Notes: generated by a model not told the origin, from the letters alone. Positions 42,157-52,223 are shown, counted from the first letter of the stretch. The stretch is 64,000 bases of DNA from Bog-473 sp963717455 (GCA_963717455.1 OY970336.1:1550001-1614000), one strand, 5' to 3'. Made by a program: numbers and translations.

Positions 42157-43308
42157 TCAGGTCGTCCCGCGCACCTCGAGGGGTGCCGCCAGGTAAGGGC
42201 CGGCGGGCCCGAAGCCGAGGTGCGCCATGGCGACGGGGCGGGGCGGCCCGGGGAGCGGGAGTGTGGAGCGGAACGGCGTGTAGACGAGCCAGACCCCAGC
42301 TGTATTGGTGAAGATCGACTCCTCGCCCGGCCCTTCCCCCTGGGCGTTCGAGGCCAGGAGCGGCGAAGGGGACACGTCCATGCACGGGCCCAGTGGACCG
42401 GCGCAGCGGGCGACGCCGACGGAGTAACCCGGCTGGTTGAACCACCCCCCTGAGTAGAACAGGTAGTAGGTGCCGCGCACGAGGACGAGCTGCGGTGCCT
42501 CGACGATGTGGCCCTGCCACGGTGCGTCAGGTCCGAAGATCACCGTCGGCTGGCCCACCAGGTGCACGCCGTCGACGCTGAGCGGCTGGCTCCAGATCTG
42601 CGTGTCGACGGTGTACGAACGAGCGTTCTGCTCCGACTTCCAGACCAGGTAGGGCTGGCCGGTGATGTCGACGAACACGCGTGGGTCGATGGACCCACCC
42701 AACGCTTGTTGGCAGATGAAGGGCACCGGTGACGCGATGTACGGGCCGGCCACCGCGCTGCTGATGGCGTCGCCGATGCACATCGTGCCCGGGGAGACGT
42801 CCCGCAGCATCGAACTGAAGTACAGCATGTAGTGGTTGCCGAACTGGGCCACGTCGGGAGCCCACATGACTCCCGGTTCCGCCCACGCCGGCGGGTCGGG
42901 GAGTGCGTCGCTGGGCGCACCCCAACGGCCCACCACGGTGCCCGAGCGCACGGGCACGTTCGTCGGCACCCGGTCCTGGGAGGTGAAGAGGTAGTAGCGC
43001 CCGCCTTCTTGGTATACGAACGGATCGGGCTGGTCGGCTCCCGAGTTGATGGTGAAGCCCGGCCGGGCGGGATCGGACAGGGTCGGAGGCTCGTAGTAGG
43101 GGGTACGCAAGCCCAGAGCTGCGTCACCCGCGGCGGCACCGAGCGCTCCGGTGGACAGATAGAGCACGGGTGACACGCCGGCCTCCTGCGCCCGCGCGGT
43201 CGGGTCCTCGAGCCCGAAGACACCGGCGAGGGCGAGCGCGATCACCGCGACAACAGCAGCGACGCCGACCGCGGCGCCGGCCGGCCGGTTCCGAGACCTG
43301 TTCACCAT
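42157..43308 (-). CDS. Exported family-43-type glycoside hydrolase
   Basis: A 383-residue protein with an N-terminal hydrophobic anchor (AGAAVGVAAVVAVIALALAG) and a five-bladed propeller. Catalytic residues can be assigned to the Asp of DQPDPFVY, the Asp of GGSIDPRVFV and the Glu of IVEAPQLV. MWAPDVAQFGNHYMLYFSS is typical of GH43 arabinanases and xylosidases. An arabinan substrate would fit the AftD-like gene at 60 kb, but this is conjecture. ATG 43308 begins the signal anchor; no ribosome site is evident. Confidence 0.83.
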   Translation of the reverse strand: MVNRSRNRPAGAAVGVAAVVAVIALALAGVFGLEDPTARAQEAGVSPVLYLSTGALGAAAGDAALGLRTPYYEPPTLSDPARPGFTINSGADQPDPFVYQEGGRYYLFTSQDRVPTNVPVRSGTVVGRWGAPSDALPDPPAWAEPGVMWAPDVAQFGNHYMLYFSSMLRDVSPGTMCIGDAISSAVAGPYIASPVPFICQQALGGSIDPRVFVDITGQPYLVWKSEQNARSYTVDTQIWSQPLSVDGVHLVGQPTVIFGPDAPWQGHIVEAPQLVLVRGTYYLFYSGGWFNQPGYSVGVARCAGPLGPCMDVSPSPLLASNAQGEGPGEESIFTNTAGVWLVYTPFRSTLPLPGPPRPVAMAHLGFGPAGPYLAAPLEVRGTT

Positions 43309-43874
43309 GGGGAAGAACTGGGGATGTTGGCGGCACCTCTTGGGGATGACCCCAAGAAAGGTGGGGAGAACGTCTGGATTTCGCGAATCGCCATTGACCT
43401 TGCGTGATGCGAGGCGCAACCTGTCCTCAGTTCGGAGACAGGAGCCCATCGAACCTCAAGCGAACACCGCAAGGTGGGAGCGAGGGAAGCCCGAAGGAAA
43501 GCCGCAAGGCGGACCGGGGGGAAGCCGAGAGAACGCTGCAAGGCGGGATCGAGGGCTGGGAGCGAACCCCGCAGGGGGGGAGCGACTGGAGTGGGCACGA
43601 GCCTCCGATCTGAGATGGTCCGTGGTGCGTCACGGTGGCTTCCCTGGAGTCGCCGTGTCCGGCTCGGGCAGGGATTGTCCGACACGACCCCTGCACGGTG
43701 CCAGCGGGTCATCGTTGACGTAGCCCCGAGGAGCACGGGAGGCTTCGGCCGAACGGTTACTCGGGGTTGCGTCGCGTCTGGGCACCTGTTCGCCGTTCCG
43801 CTCCCCATGCACCGGTAACGGCGCCGAGGCGCGCATCCCGCGCTTTCAGACGGATTGGGTGGCCCCCGGCCCGC
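43309..43874. other. Gene-poor region with degenerate repeats
   Basis: Between the divergent GH43 start and the 3' end of the nucleotidyltransferase I find no convincing gene on either strand. It holds four degenerate direct repeats, described separately, and otherwise nothing I can name. Confidence 0.5.
43460..43592. repeat. Degenerate ~34-base direct repeat, four copies
   Basis: Units centred on GCAAGG recur at 43469, 43504 and 43538, with GCAGGG at 43571, giving spacings of 35, 34 and 33 bases. The shared core is GAAC-x-C-x-GCAAGGYGGGA followed by GCGAGGG-like sequence. In one frame this would spell repeated T-P-Q-G-G blocks, but the units differ in length, so a protein repeat is unlikely. 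Confidence 0.6.
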
Positions 43875-44744
43875 TCAGCGCAGCGAGGGCCACAGGCCGG
43901 CGGGGCGCTCGCCCGCGGCCACCTGGCGGTTCAGCTCGGCCTGCACCAACGAGAGGTCGTCGGGATGGGTCACCCCCACGCAGCGGCCATCGGCCGGCAG
44001 CACGGCGAACGAACTGCTCGTGAGCGACTGGGCGACCACCTCGGGGAGCAGCACCTCGGACTCCTCGGATGCGTCGACGGCGGCGTCCATGGCCGCCTGG
44101 AGCGTCTTGTGGAACGCCGGCGTGAAGCCCCACAGGTTCATCGACACCCGGGCGTCGGCCGACAGGGTGGCCGGCTCGCGCCCGTCCCCGGCGACGAAGC
44201 CTCCCTCGGGCGTGGCGGTCACCTGGCGCCGCTCGTCGACGCCGAGGAGCGCCCCGTCGGCGTCGACACGGCAGATGCCACGCGTGACCGGGGAGAAGCC
44301 GATCACGGCGTCGGCCAGCCGGTAGCCCACCAGTGCGTTGGCGTCGCCGTGGGACCGGAGGTGCTCGGCCAGCAGGGTGCACCCGTCGCGTCCGTAGATG
44401 TCGTCCGCGTTGCCCACCCCGTACGGCGCGTCACCGACGTGATCGGAGGCGCTCAGGACAGCATCGACGGTGCCGCGGGGCACGGACTGGGTGGCGAAGC
44501 GGACGTCGACGGCCGATGGCCAGGTGTGCTCGACGTGGTAGCGGATGGCGGGCCCCGTGCTCGGGCCCAGCACCAGCACGATGGTGTCGAATCCGGCGTC
44601 GAGCGCGTCGGAGGCCACCAGGTCGATGACGGCCTCCCCGTGCGAGCCCACCGGGGCCAGGGGTTTGACGCCTCCGTAGCGCTTGGCCCGGCCGGCGGCC
44701 AGGACGACGAGCGCGAGGCCCGCCCCGCCCGCCGCGTCGCTCAT
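43875..44744 (-). CDS. Nucleotidyltransferase-like GT-A protein
   Basis: A 289-residue sugar-nucleotidyltransferase-like protein. The signature is LVVLAAGRAKRYGGVKPLAPVG at the N-terminus; the metal site is probably the D-D in GVGNADDIYG. SMNLWGFTPAFHKTLQ resembles the later core of pyrophosphorylases. The sugar or polyol phosphate it activates is unknown. It is the last gene of a four-gene operon and its ATG overlaps the FabH stop. Finding it after ketoacyl synthase-type genes is unusual. Confidence 0.83.
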   Translation of the reverse strand: MSDAAGGAGLALVVLAAGRAKRYGGVKPLAPVGSHGEAVIDLVASDALDAGFDTIVLVLGPSTGPAIRYHVEHTWPSAVDVRFATQSVPRGTVDAVLSASDHVGDAPYGVGNADDIYGRDGCTLLAEHLRSHGDANALVGYRLADAVIGFSPVTRGICRVDADGALLGVDERRQVTATPEGGFVAGDGREPATLSADARVSMNLWGFTPAFHKTLQAAMDAAVDASEESEVLLPEVVAQSLTSSSFAVLPADGRCVGVTHPDDLSLVQAELNRQVAAGERPAGLWPSLR

Positions 44745-45667
44745 GCGTTCCAGCGGAAGACGGCGCTCGCCCAGGTCATCCCCCCGCCGAAGCCGGTCAG
44801 GAGGAGGTTGTCGCCGTCGTGGACGCGGTCGTTCCCGATGGCGTCGTAGAGCGCCAGCGGGATGGAGGCCGACGAGGTGTTGCCGTAACGGTCGATGACC
44901 ACCGCCGTCCGTTCCTCGGGGATGCCCAGCCGGGCGCAGGCGGCCTGGATGATCCGCACGTTGGCCTGGTGGGGCACCATGAGGGAGATGTCGTCGGGCC
45001 CCAGGCCCGCATCCGCCATGGCGCGTTCGGCCGACTCGACGACGACCCGCACCGCCCGGCGGAACACCTCCTTGCCGTCCATGAACAGCGTCCCCCCGTG
45101 CTCGCACTTGAGCAGGTGCTTGAGCGACCCGTCGGCATTCAGGTTCCAGCTGAGGAGGCCGCCTGGGCCGTCCACGGGCTCGACGACGACGGCACCGGCC
45201 CCGTCACCGACGATGATGGCGATCTTGCGGTCGTCCATGTCGGTGATGCGCGAGAGCGTCTCGGAGCCGATGAGCAGCACGGGCCCGGACCCGATGGCGA
45301 TGAGGCCGGCCACCGTGATCAGGCCGTAGACGAACCCCGAGCATGCCGCGTTGATGTCGAACGCGCCGCCCCGCGTGCCGAGCCCGTGCTGGACGGTCGG
45401 CGCAGTCCCGGGGACGATGCCGTCCGGCGTCGTGGTCGCGAGCACCAGGTGCGAGATCTCCTCGGGCGTGCGCCCGGCGCAGGCCAGCGCCTCCTGCGCC
45501 GCTTCGATGGCCAGACCCGAGGTGGTGCCCCCGATGTGGCGCTCACGGATGCCCGTCCGCTCGACGATCCACTCGTCGCTGGTGTCGAGGTTGACCGCCA
45601 TGTCGTCGTTGGTCACCACCTTGTCGGGCACGGCGATGCCCCAGCCGGTGATGCGAATGCCTGTCAC
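44741..45667 (-). CDS. 3-oxoacyl-ACP synthase III (FabH-like)
   Basis: A 308-residue KAS III that condenses an acyl-CoA with malonyl-ACP or a related thioester. The Cys-His-Asn triad is seen as AACSGF (Cys109), PHQANVRI and YGNTSSAS. DEWIVERTGIRERHI and the glycine-rich TGFGGGMTWASAVFRW end are standard. It lies between a thiolase-like gene and a nucleotidyltransferase with four-base overlaps on both sides, so it may serve a special pathway rather than housekeeping fatty-acid synthesis. Confidence 0.92.
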   Translation of the reverse strand: MTGIRITGWGIAVPDKVVTNDDMAVNLDTSDEWIVERTGIRERHIGGTTSGLAIEAAQEALACAGRTPEEISHLVLATTTPDGIVPGTAPTVQHGLGTRGGAFDINAACSGFVYGLITVAGLIAIGSGPVLLIGSETLSRITDMDDRKIAIIVGDGAGAVVVEPVDGPGGLLSWNLNADGSLKHLLKCEHGGTLFMDGKEVFRRAVRVVVESAERAMADAGLGPDDISLMVPHQANVRIIQAACARLGIPEERTAVVIDRYGNTSSASIPLALYDAIGNDRVHDGDNLLLTGFGGGMTWASAVFRWNA

Positions 45668-46860
45668 GCGGCAGACCCGGCACGGACGGCGTGGATGCCC
45701 ACGAACCCCGCGTCCCCGTAGATGATCCCGCCGGTGTTCACGGCGACCCCCGTGCGCGCCCTCGCCACCTGCCGTGCCCCGGCCCGCCCCCGGATCTGCG
45801 TAGCCAGCTCGACCACCTGGGCCAGGCCGGTGGCGCCCAGTGGGTGCCCACGACCGACCAGCCCGCCGCTGGGGTTCACGACGAGGCCCGATGTGTCGAC
45901 GCCGGTGGCACCCGCCTCCGTGGCGGGGCCGGCCTCCCCAGGAGCGAAGAAGCCGAGTGACTCGAGCGAGTAGATCTCCTCGGCCGCCGTGGCGTCGTGC
46001 AGCTCCACCAGATCGACCTCGTCCGGCCCGAGCCCGAAGGTCTCCCAGGCCAACTCGGCCGCCTGCGTCAGCCGGTCGTGGTAGTCGAGCAAGCCGTTTC
46101 CCGAGCGCGCCACCGAACCGATGATACGGGGCGCCGCCGCTGGGACCCGGACGGAGGGGCCGCCGAGCACGACCGCCGCGGCGCCGTCGGTGAACGAGCT
46201 GCACATGAGGCGGGTGAGGACGCCGGCCACCTGGGGGGAGGCGAGGACCTCGTCGATGGTGACGGCCCGCTGGAACTGCGCCAGAGGGTTGCGCGCGGCG
46301 TGGTTGAACGCCTTGACCGCGGCGGCGGCGATCTGACGCACGGTCGCCCCGACCTCGGCCATGAGCCGGTGCGCCCATGCGTTGTTGAGCCCCATCAGGA
46401 TGCTCCCCGCCGGGTTGTCGTCGGCGTGGCGGCGGTCGTGCAGGTCGCGGCGGTACTCCGCGGGCAACCCGTCCTCAATTCCCGCGATCGTCTCGGTGCG
46501 GTTGCCGGTCCACATCTTCTCGGCGCCGAGCGCGAGCACCGGGCGGTCTTGGACCTTCGCTGCCATCGTCGCCAGGTGGAGAGCGGAGCTCCCGCCAGCA
46601 CACGAGTTGTCCACGTTGACGATGGCGGCCTCGTTCAGTCCGGCCTTGCGCAGCCAGGTCTGCCCGCGCATGCAGCCCTGGTCGCTCAACCGTCCGGCCA
46701 TCGCGTTGCCCACGATGACGAGGCCGAGCTCGTGTGGTGACACGCCGGCGTCGTCGAGAGCCTCGTGCGCCACCTGGTACGCCATCGTGTCGAGGTCGAG
46801 ATCGCGGCGGCTCATGTCCGTCATGCCGGTCCCGAGGATGGCGACGTCGGCCTGGCTCAC
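45664..46860 (-). CDS. Thiolase-like protein (SCP-x/lipid-transfer type)
   Basis: A 398-residue thiolase-fold protein. Cys87 lies in VDNSCAGGSSALHLA and the histidine in GRGHPLGATGLAQV. The usual second cysteine near the C-terminus is replaced: the loop reads AVNTGGIIYGDAG. This is the pattern of SCP-x-type thiolases and thiolase-like lipid-transfer proteins, some of which act in sterol side-chain degradation. The GTG start overlaps the LLM stop by four bases. Confidence 0.88.
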   Translation of the reverse strand: MSQADVAILGTGMTDMSRRDLDLDTMAYQVAHEALDDAGVSPHELGLVIVGNAMAGRLSDQGCMRGQTWLRKAGLNEAAIVNVDNSCAGGSSALHLATMAAKVQDRPVLALGAEKMWTGNRTETIAGIEDGLPAEYRRDLHDRRHADDNPAGSILMGLNNAWAHRLMAEVGATVRQIAAAAVKAFNHAARNPLAQFQRAVTIDEVLASPQVAGVLTRLMCSSFTDGAAAVVLGGPSVRVPAAAPRIIGSVARSGNGLLDYHDRLTQAAELAWETFGLGPDEVDLVELHDATAAEEIYSLESLGFFAPGEAGPATEAGATGVDTSGLVVNPSGGLVGRGHPLGATGLAQVVELATQIRGRAGARQVARARTGVAVNTGGIIYGDAGFVGIHAVRAGSAA

Positions 46861-47822
46861 GCCGGTGCCCCGGTGAGGACCCGCTCCTCGTCACGGACGA
46901 AGGCGGCGCGCAACAGGCCGAAGTGCTCGACGGCGGGTGATCCGGCCACCATGACGACGATGTGGCGCGCCCCAGCCTCGGCGTAGCGGCGCAGCGCGGC
47001 GGCGCAGGCGTCCGGCGACCCCGCCACCAGATGGCGCCCGAAGGCCTTGGCCGGCAGGCGGTAGAGCCGCGAGAGCCAGGCTGCACCGCGTGCGGGCGCC
47101 TCGTCGTCACCCACGCAGGCGAAGACGACGACGCCGGGCTCGACGGCGTCAGGATCGCGCCCGGCCTCGGCCGCCTCCCGCCGCAGGGCGGTCACGGCAG
47201 GCGCGTAGTGGTCGGGCGCGATGAACAGGGGGATCCAGCCGTCGCCGACGGCCGCGGCCCGGCTCCGGGCTGCGTCGCTGGCGCCGCCGAACCACAGGGG
47301 GACCGGTGGCCCCTGCGGCTCCTGGACGTACTCGGAAGCCGGTGCATGCGAGTCCCAGGCCTCCCGCAGGCGGGCGACGCCCTCGTCCAGGAGCCGCCCC
47401 CGGCGGTGGAACTCGACTCGGGCCCGCTCGTACTCCTCCTCGTGGCTGCCGACGCCGAGCCCGAGGACGAGGCGGCCACCCGAGAGGAGCTGGAGCGCCG
47501 TCGCCTGCTTCGCCACGGCGGCCGCTTGGCGCAGGGGCAGCTGCAGCACGCAGGTCCCGAGGGTCGGTCGGGTCGTCGCCACGGCGGCCACGGCCAGAGT
47601 CGTCAGTGCCTCGCCGAGAGGGTGAGGCCAGTAGAGGTGGTCTACGGCCCACAGAGAATCGGCGCCGGTGCCCTCGGCCCGGCGGCACAGTTCCACCAAC
47701 TGAGCCGCACCGTTGGTATTACCAAGGGTATTACTGCCGTCCGATGCAAGTTCTCCCTGCGTGGTGGCGGGGAGTATGAGCCCGAGGGATGGACGGGAAA
47801 CTCCATTTCCTACCGGGGTCAC
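46857..47822 (-). CDS. LLM-class (F420-type) oxidoreductase
   Basis: A 321-residue luciferase-like TIM barrel. GTGADSLWAVDHLYWPHPLGE, GRLVLGLGVGSHEEEYERA, PVPLWFGGASDAARSRAA and GDGWIPLF fit the actinobacterial branch that mostly uses F420; the substrate is unknown. GTG 47822 lies six bases after TAATAT, one of the best -10 boxes here. It is the first gene of the LLM-thiolase-FabH-nucleotidyltransferase operon. Confidence 0.88.
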   Translation of the reverse strand: MTPVGNGVSRPSLGLILPATTQGELASDGSNTLGNTNGAAQLVELCRRAEGTGADSLWAVDHLYWPHPLGEALTTLAVAAVATTRPTLGTCVLQLPLRQAAAVAKQATALQLLSGGRLVLGLGVGSHEEEYERARVEFHRRGRLLDEGVARLREAWDSHAPASEYVQEPQGPPVPLWFGGASDAARSRAAAVGDGWIPLFIAPDHYAPAVTALRREAAEAGRDPDAVEPGVVVFACVGDDEAPARGAAWLSRLYRLPAKAFGRHLVAGSPDACAAALRRYAEAGARHIVVMVAGSPAVEHFGLLRAAFVRDEERVLTGAPA

Positions 47823-47828
47823 ACCGAC

Positions 47829-47834
47829 ATATTA
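47829..47834 (-). promoter_or_regulatory. Leaderless -10 element of the LLM-thiolase-fabH operon
   Basis: On the minus strand TAATAT ends six bases before GTG 47822. The surrounding bases are unusually AT-rich for this window. Confidence 0.65.
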
Positions 47835-47855
47835 CGCCGGTGCCGCCGCCCTTTT

Positions 47856-48323
47856 CTATTCCGAGACCGCCGGCGGGCCGACCGCCCCGATGGCCCCGCC
47901 GGGGCGGTCGAGGACGGACACGGTGCAGCGGGCGTCGCAGATGGCCCGCCCCTCGTCATCGGTGAGGGCGATCCGCCAGACCTGCACCGTCCTGCCCACC
48001 CTGATCGGCGTGGCCTCGGCGGTGAGGTGCCCGTCCCGCACGGAACGCAGGTGACTGGCGTTGAGCTCTATCCCGACCACGGCGCGGTCGGGCCCGGCGG
48101 CCAGCGCAGCCCCGAAACTGGCCGCCGACTCGGCCAGGAGGGCCGACACGCCGCCATGGAGGATCCCGTAGGGCTGGTGGACCCGCCAGTTCACCGGGAT
48201 GCGCAGGACGACGCGGTCCGGACCGGCTTCGAGGAACTCGACGTCGAGCAGATCGTGGATGCTCTGGCGGCCACCCACGAGTGCCGCAGCGTCGCTGCCT
48301 GGGACGGACGGGGGTGTGGTCAC
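47856..48323 (-). CDS. PaaI-family hotdog thioesterase
   Basis: A 155-residue thioesterase. RVHQPYGILHGGVSALLAESAAS carries the catalytic helix with the H-G-G motif, and VGIELNASHLRSVRDGHLTAEA is the central strand. Members hydrolyse acyl- or aryl-acyl-CoA. The enzyme is cytosolic, probably a tetramer. GTG 48323 follows a TAACAT box. The gene is divergent from the threonine aldolase gene with 36 bases between starts. Confidence 0.9.
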   Translation of the reverse strand: MTTPPSVPGSDAAALVGGRQSIHDLLDVEFLEAGPDRVVLRIPVNWRVHQPYGILHGGVSALLAESAASFGAALAAGPDRAVVGIELNASHLRSVRDGHLTAEATPIRVGRTVQVWRIALTDDEGRAICDARCTVSVLDRPGGAIGAVGPPAVSE

Positions 48324-48329
48324 CGCCGG

Positions 48330-48335
48330 ATGTTA
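48330..48335 (-). promoter_or_regulatory. Leaderless -10 element of the PaaI thioesterase
   Basis: On the minus strand TAACAT ends six bases before GTG 48323. It lies 12 bases from the plus-strand -10 of the threonine aldolase gene. Confidence 0.6.
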
Positions 48336-48347
48336 ACGGCGCGCCGA

Positions 48348-48353
48348 TAGCCT
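48348..48353 (+). promoter_or_regulatory. Leaderless -10 element of the threonine aldolase gene
   Basis: TAGCCT ends six bases before GTG 48360. Confidence 0.6.
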
Positions 48354-48359
48354 GAGCGC

Positions 48360-49384
<1,025 letters not shown>

Positions 49385-49388
<4 letters not shown>

Positions 49389-50278
49389 AGGTGCGCATCG
49401 GGATCAGCGCCGGAGGCGAGAGCCTCGGGCCCGATGCCATGGTCGCGCTGGCGCGGGGGATCTCCGAGACCGGGTTCGACTCGCTCTGGCTGCCCGAGGT
49501 GCTCTCGCGGCCCGGGCCCGACCCCCTGGTCGGCCTGGCCTGGGTCTCCGGTGCCTGTCCGGGCCTGAAGATCGGGACGACCATGCTGCTGCCCGGGCGC
49601 AACCTCGTCTGGCTCGCCAAGGCGGTGGCGACGCTCGACGTGCTCTCAGCGGGCCGCCTCCTCCTCACCTTCGTGCCCGGGCTCGCCATCGGCGGGGAGC
49701 GCAGCGCGATCGGCATCCCGACCGCCGAGCGTGGCGCGCTGATGGACGATGCCCTGCCCGTGCTGCGCCGTTTGTGGGCCGGTGAAGAGGTCACCCACGA
49801 GGGGCCCGCCGGCTCGTTCGCCGCCGTCTCGGTCTCGCCGCAGCCGCTTCAGGACCCCTTCGACGTGTGGCTCGGCGGCAACCTCCCGGCCGCGCTCGAG
49901 CGCTGTGGGCGTCTCGCCGACGGATGGATCCCGGCGTTCTGCACGCCGCCCGATGCCGCGGAGGGCAAGGCGGTGATCGAGCGGGTGGCGGCGGAGCACG
50001 GGCGGTCCATCAGCCCCGAGCACTTCGGGGTCAGCCTGGCCTACGCACCCGAGGGGACCGACATGGCGGCCCTGGCCTCGTCTCCCCTGGCCTGGCGAGC
50101 CCGCGGGCGACGGCTCGAGCAGATCATCCCGGTCGGGCTCGGCGGCCTGCAGGCGATGCTCGAGGAGTTCCTGGCGGTCGGGTTCTCCAAGTTCATCGTG
50201 CGCCCGACGGCGCCTCCGGAAGAGTGGCACTCCGAGCTGGAGCGGCTCGCCGACGCGGTCGGCGGCTTACAGACGTGA
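49385..50278 (+). CDS. LLM-class (F420-type) oxidoreductase
   Basis: A 297-residue luciferase-like protein. RIGISAGGESLGPDAM begins the barrel; GFDSLWLPEVLSRPGPDPL, GTTMLLPGRNLVWLAK and DVLSAGRLLLTFVPGLAIGGE follow, and FDVWLGGNLPAALERCGRLADGW is the F420-family helix. Its substrate is unknown. The ATG overlaps the threonine aldolase stop by four bases, so both are made from the same leaderless mRNA. Confidence 0.9.
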
Positions 50279-50304
50279 CGGACCGTTCCCGACATTCGTT
50301 CCCA

Positions 50305-50310
50305 TACGCT
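50305..50310 (+). promoter_or_regulatory. Leaderless -10 element of the mca-like gene
   Basis: TACGCT ends six bases before ATG 50317. Confidence 0.55.
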
Positions 50311-50316
50311 GCCCCC

Positions 50317-51138
50317 ATGCCCGAGCGACACCTCACCCTCATGGCAGTGCACGCCCATCCCGACGACGAGGCCATCGGGACCGGGGGTATCCTTGCCCGC
50401 TATGCCGCCGAAGGCGTGCGCACCGTGCTGGTCACCTGCACGAACGGTGAGCTCGGCGACGCACCCGGCGGGGTGAAACCCGGCCAGCCCGGGCACGATG
50501 AGCGCGCCGTGGTCGAGCTGCGCCGCCGGGAGCTCCAGGCCAGCTGCGAGGTCCTCGGTGTGTCGCACCTCGAGCTGCTCGGCTATCACGACTCGGGGAT
50601 GGAGGGGTGGCCACAGAACGATTCCCCCGGGTCGTTCTGGCGCACGCCGGTGGAGGTGCCGGCGCAACGGCTCGCCGAGCTCATGCGCCGGTACGAGCCG
50701 CAGGTGGTCGTCACCTACGACGAGAACGGCTTCTACGGGCACCCGGACCACATTCAGGCCAACCGGGTCACGCACGCCGCACTCAACGAGTCCGGGGTCC
50801 CCACCAAGCTGTACTACACGGCGGTGGCGCGCTCGACGCTGCGTGGGTTCCGCGACGTCATGGCGCAGGCCGGAGTCGAGCCGCCGGCCGAAGTGGAGGA
50901 GAACCCCGACTTCGGCACCCCCGACGAGCTCATCACGACCACCATCGACTGCAGCGCCGTGGCCGGGCTCAAGTACGCGTCACTCGCCGCACACGCCAGC
51001 CAGAGCGACAACATCTTCTTCCTGCAGATGGGCGAGGAGCTGTTCTCCTCAATCATGGGATCGGAGAGCTTCGTCCGGGCCGTCGATTCGACCCATGCGC
51101 CGGTCCCCGAGGTCGACCTCTTCGCCGGTCTGCGCTGA
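50317..51138 (+). CDS. mca: PIG-L deacetylase, mycothiol conjugate amidase-like
   Basis: A 273-residue zinc amidase. VHAHPDDEAIGTGG carries the H-P-D-D metal and catalytic residues and GFYGHPDHIQANRVTHAA the third ligand. RRRELQASCEVLGVSHLELLGYHDSGM and YDENGFYGHPDH are as in Mca and MshB. Mca cleaves mycothiol S-conjugates for detoxification, whereas MshB acts in mycothiol synthesis; I favour Mca by general look but cannot exclude MshB. Either way it marks a mycothiol-producing actinobacterium. Confidence 0.87.
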   Translation: MPERHLTLMAVHAHPDDEAIGTGGILARYAAEGVRTVLVTCTNGELGDAPGGVKPGQPGHDERAVVELRRRELQASCEVLGVSHLELLGYHDSGMEGWPQNDSPGSFWRTPVEVPAQRLAELMRRYEPQVVVTYDENGFYGHPDHIQANRVTHAALNESGVPTKLYYTAVARSTLRGFRDVMAQAGVEPPAEVEENPDFGTPDELITTTIDCSAVAGLKYASLAAHASQSDNIFFLQMGEELFSSIMGSESFVRAVDSTHAPVPEVDLFAGLR

Positions 51139-51505
51139 CCGCGCAGTCCGAAGCCGGGCCCGCGCCCCAACCGGGAGAAAGGGACGCAGGCCCGGTCCGG
51201 AGGGGTCCCGACGTCGCGGTCCCGGCCGGGGTCGAGCCGGGGCGAGCGTCGGGAACCGACCCGACGAAGCAGAGGCGCACCGCCGCGGCCACCACCTCGA
51301 GCGTGAACGCCTCCCTGGCGAAGAGGGGCAGCGAATCCGTGAAGCCGAAGAGCCCGCGCGCGACCGAGACCACGAACCCGACGACGGACAGGAGGCAGAA
51401 CCCGATACAGACGACGGCGGCCGTCGTCGACACCAGGTCCCGGGGGCGCAGGGAGCGGCCCGGCCGCCGGAACAGCAGGTTCTGGCTCGTCTGCATGCCA
51501 TCCAT
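51053..51505 (-). CDS. Hypothetical small membrane protein
   Basis: A 150-residue frame with strong GC bias at third codon positions. It has one hydrophobic helix (STTAAVVCIGFCLLSVVGFVVSVA) and a second weaker one, then a proline-, glycine- and arginine-rich tail whose last 28 residues are antisense to the end of mca. I recognise no family. The real protein may end earlier than the frame. ATG 51505 has no clear ribosome site. Confidence 0.5.
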   Translation of the reverse strand: MDGMQTSQNLLFRRPGRSLRPRDLVSTTAAVVCIGFCLLSVVGFVVSVARGLFGFTDSLPLFAREAFTLEVVAAAVRLCFVGSVPDARPGSTPAGTATSGPLRTGPASLSPGWGAGPASDCAVSADRRRGRPRGPAHGSNRRPGRSSPIP

Positions 51506-51647
51506 CCGGAGGCGGGCAGGTGGGGGATGTCAGCGGTCGCTGCGGACACGGTTGGGATACGGGCCGAGTCGGTGCCGGGATTGGCCGAGTGTGGTGAATC
51601 CCCAAGGCGGTGCCGGCCGTACACCTGGTCATGCGACGAATTCGCGC

Positions 51648-52223
51648 GTGGCCGAGGGCGAGCTCTCCGACGAGGCCCTCCTGGCCGGCATGGCCGTGGG
51701 GGAGCAGGCTGCCGCTATCTCCTTCGTGCGCCGCTACCAGCGCCGGGTGTTCGGTCTGGCCTACTCCATGACCGGCGACGCCGGGGTGGCCGAGGACGTG
51801 GCCCAGGAGGCCATGATCAGGGTCTGGCGCCACGCGCCGGTGTTCGACCCCCGGCGGGGCTCGGTGGCTTCGTGGGTGCTTACCATCACGCGCAACCTCG
51901 CCATCGACGCCTTGCGCCTGCGGCGTGCCGTGCCCACGGACCCGGACGATTTCGCCGCCTCGGCCCTGCGCAGCAACGAGCACAACCCGGAGGACGCGGC
52001 GCACCGGGGTGACGCGCGGCAGACGGTCCGGGCTGCCCTGGCGGAGTTGCCCGAGGAGCAGCGCCGGGCGGTGGTGCTGGCAGCCGTCTACGGCCGCACT
52101 GCACTGGAGATCAGCGGGTCCGAGGGCATCCCCCTCGGCACCGCCAAGACGCGCATCAGGACCGCCCTCATCCGGCTGCGAGCCGCGGTCGAACCATCAG
52201 AGGGGGTCAGCGATGAGCGATGA
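51648..52223 (+). CDS. ECF RNA polymerase sigma factor
   Basis: A 191-residue extracytoplasmic-function sigma factor. Region 2 includes FVRRYQRRVFGLAYSMTGDAGVAEDVAQEAM and GSVASWVLTITRNLAIDALR; region 4 is LAELPEEQRRAVVLAAVYGRTALEISGSEGIPLGTAKTRIRTAL-like with a helix-turn-helix. It overlaps the following anti-sigma gene by 11 bases, so the pair is made together. GTG 51648 is the start nearest region 2; no clear ribosome site was seen. The regulon is unknown. Confidence 0.92.
   Translation: MAEGELSDEALLAGMAVGEQAAAISFVRRYQRRVFGLAYSMTGDAGVAEDVAQEAMIRVWRHAPVFDPRRGSVASWVLTITRNLAIDALRLRRAVPTDPDDFAASALRSNEHNPEDAAHRGDARQTVRAALAELPEEQRRAVVLAAVYGRTALEISGSEGIPLGTAKTRIRTALIRLRAAVEPSEGVSDER

Noticed and set aside
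43404..43613. Small protein with repeated T-P-Q-G-G blocks
   Set aside because: The DNA repeats differ in length by one base each, so the frame is not kept between units, and there is no start signal.
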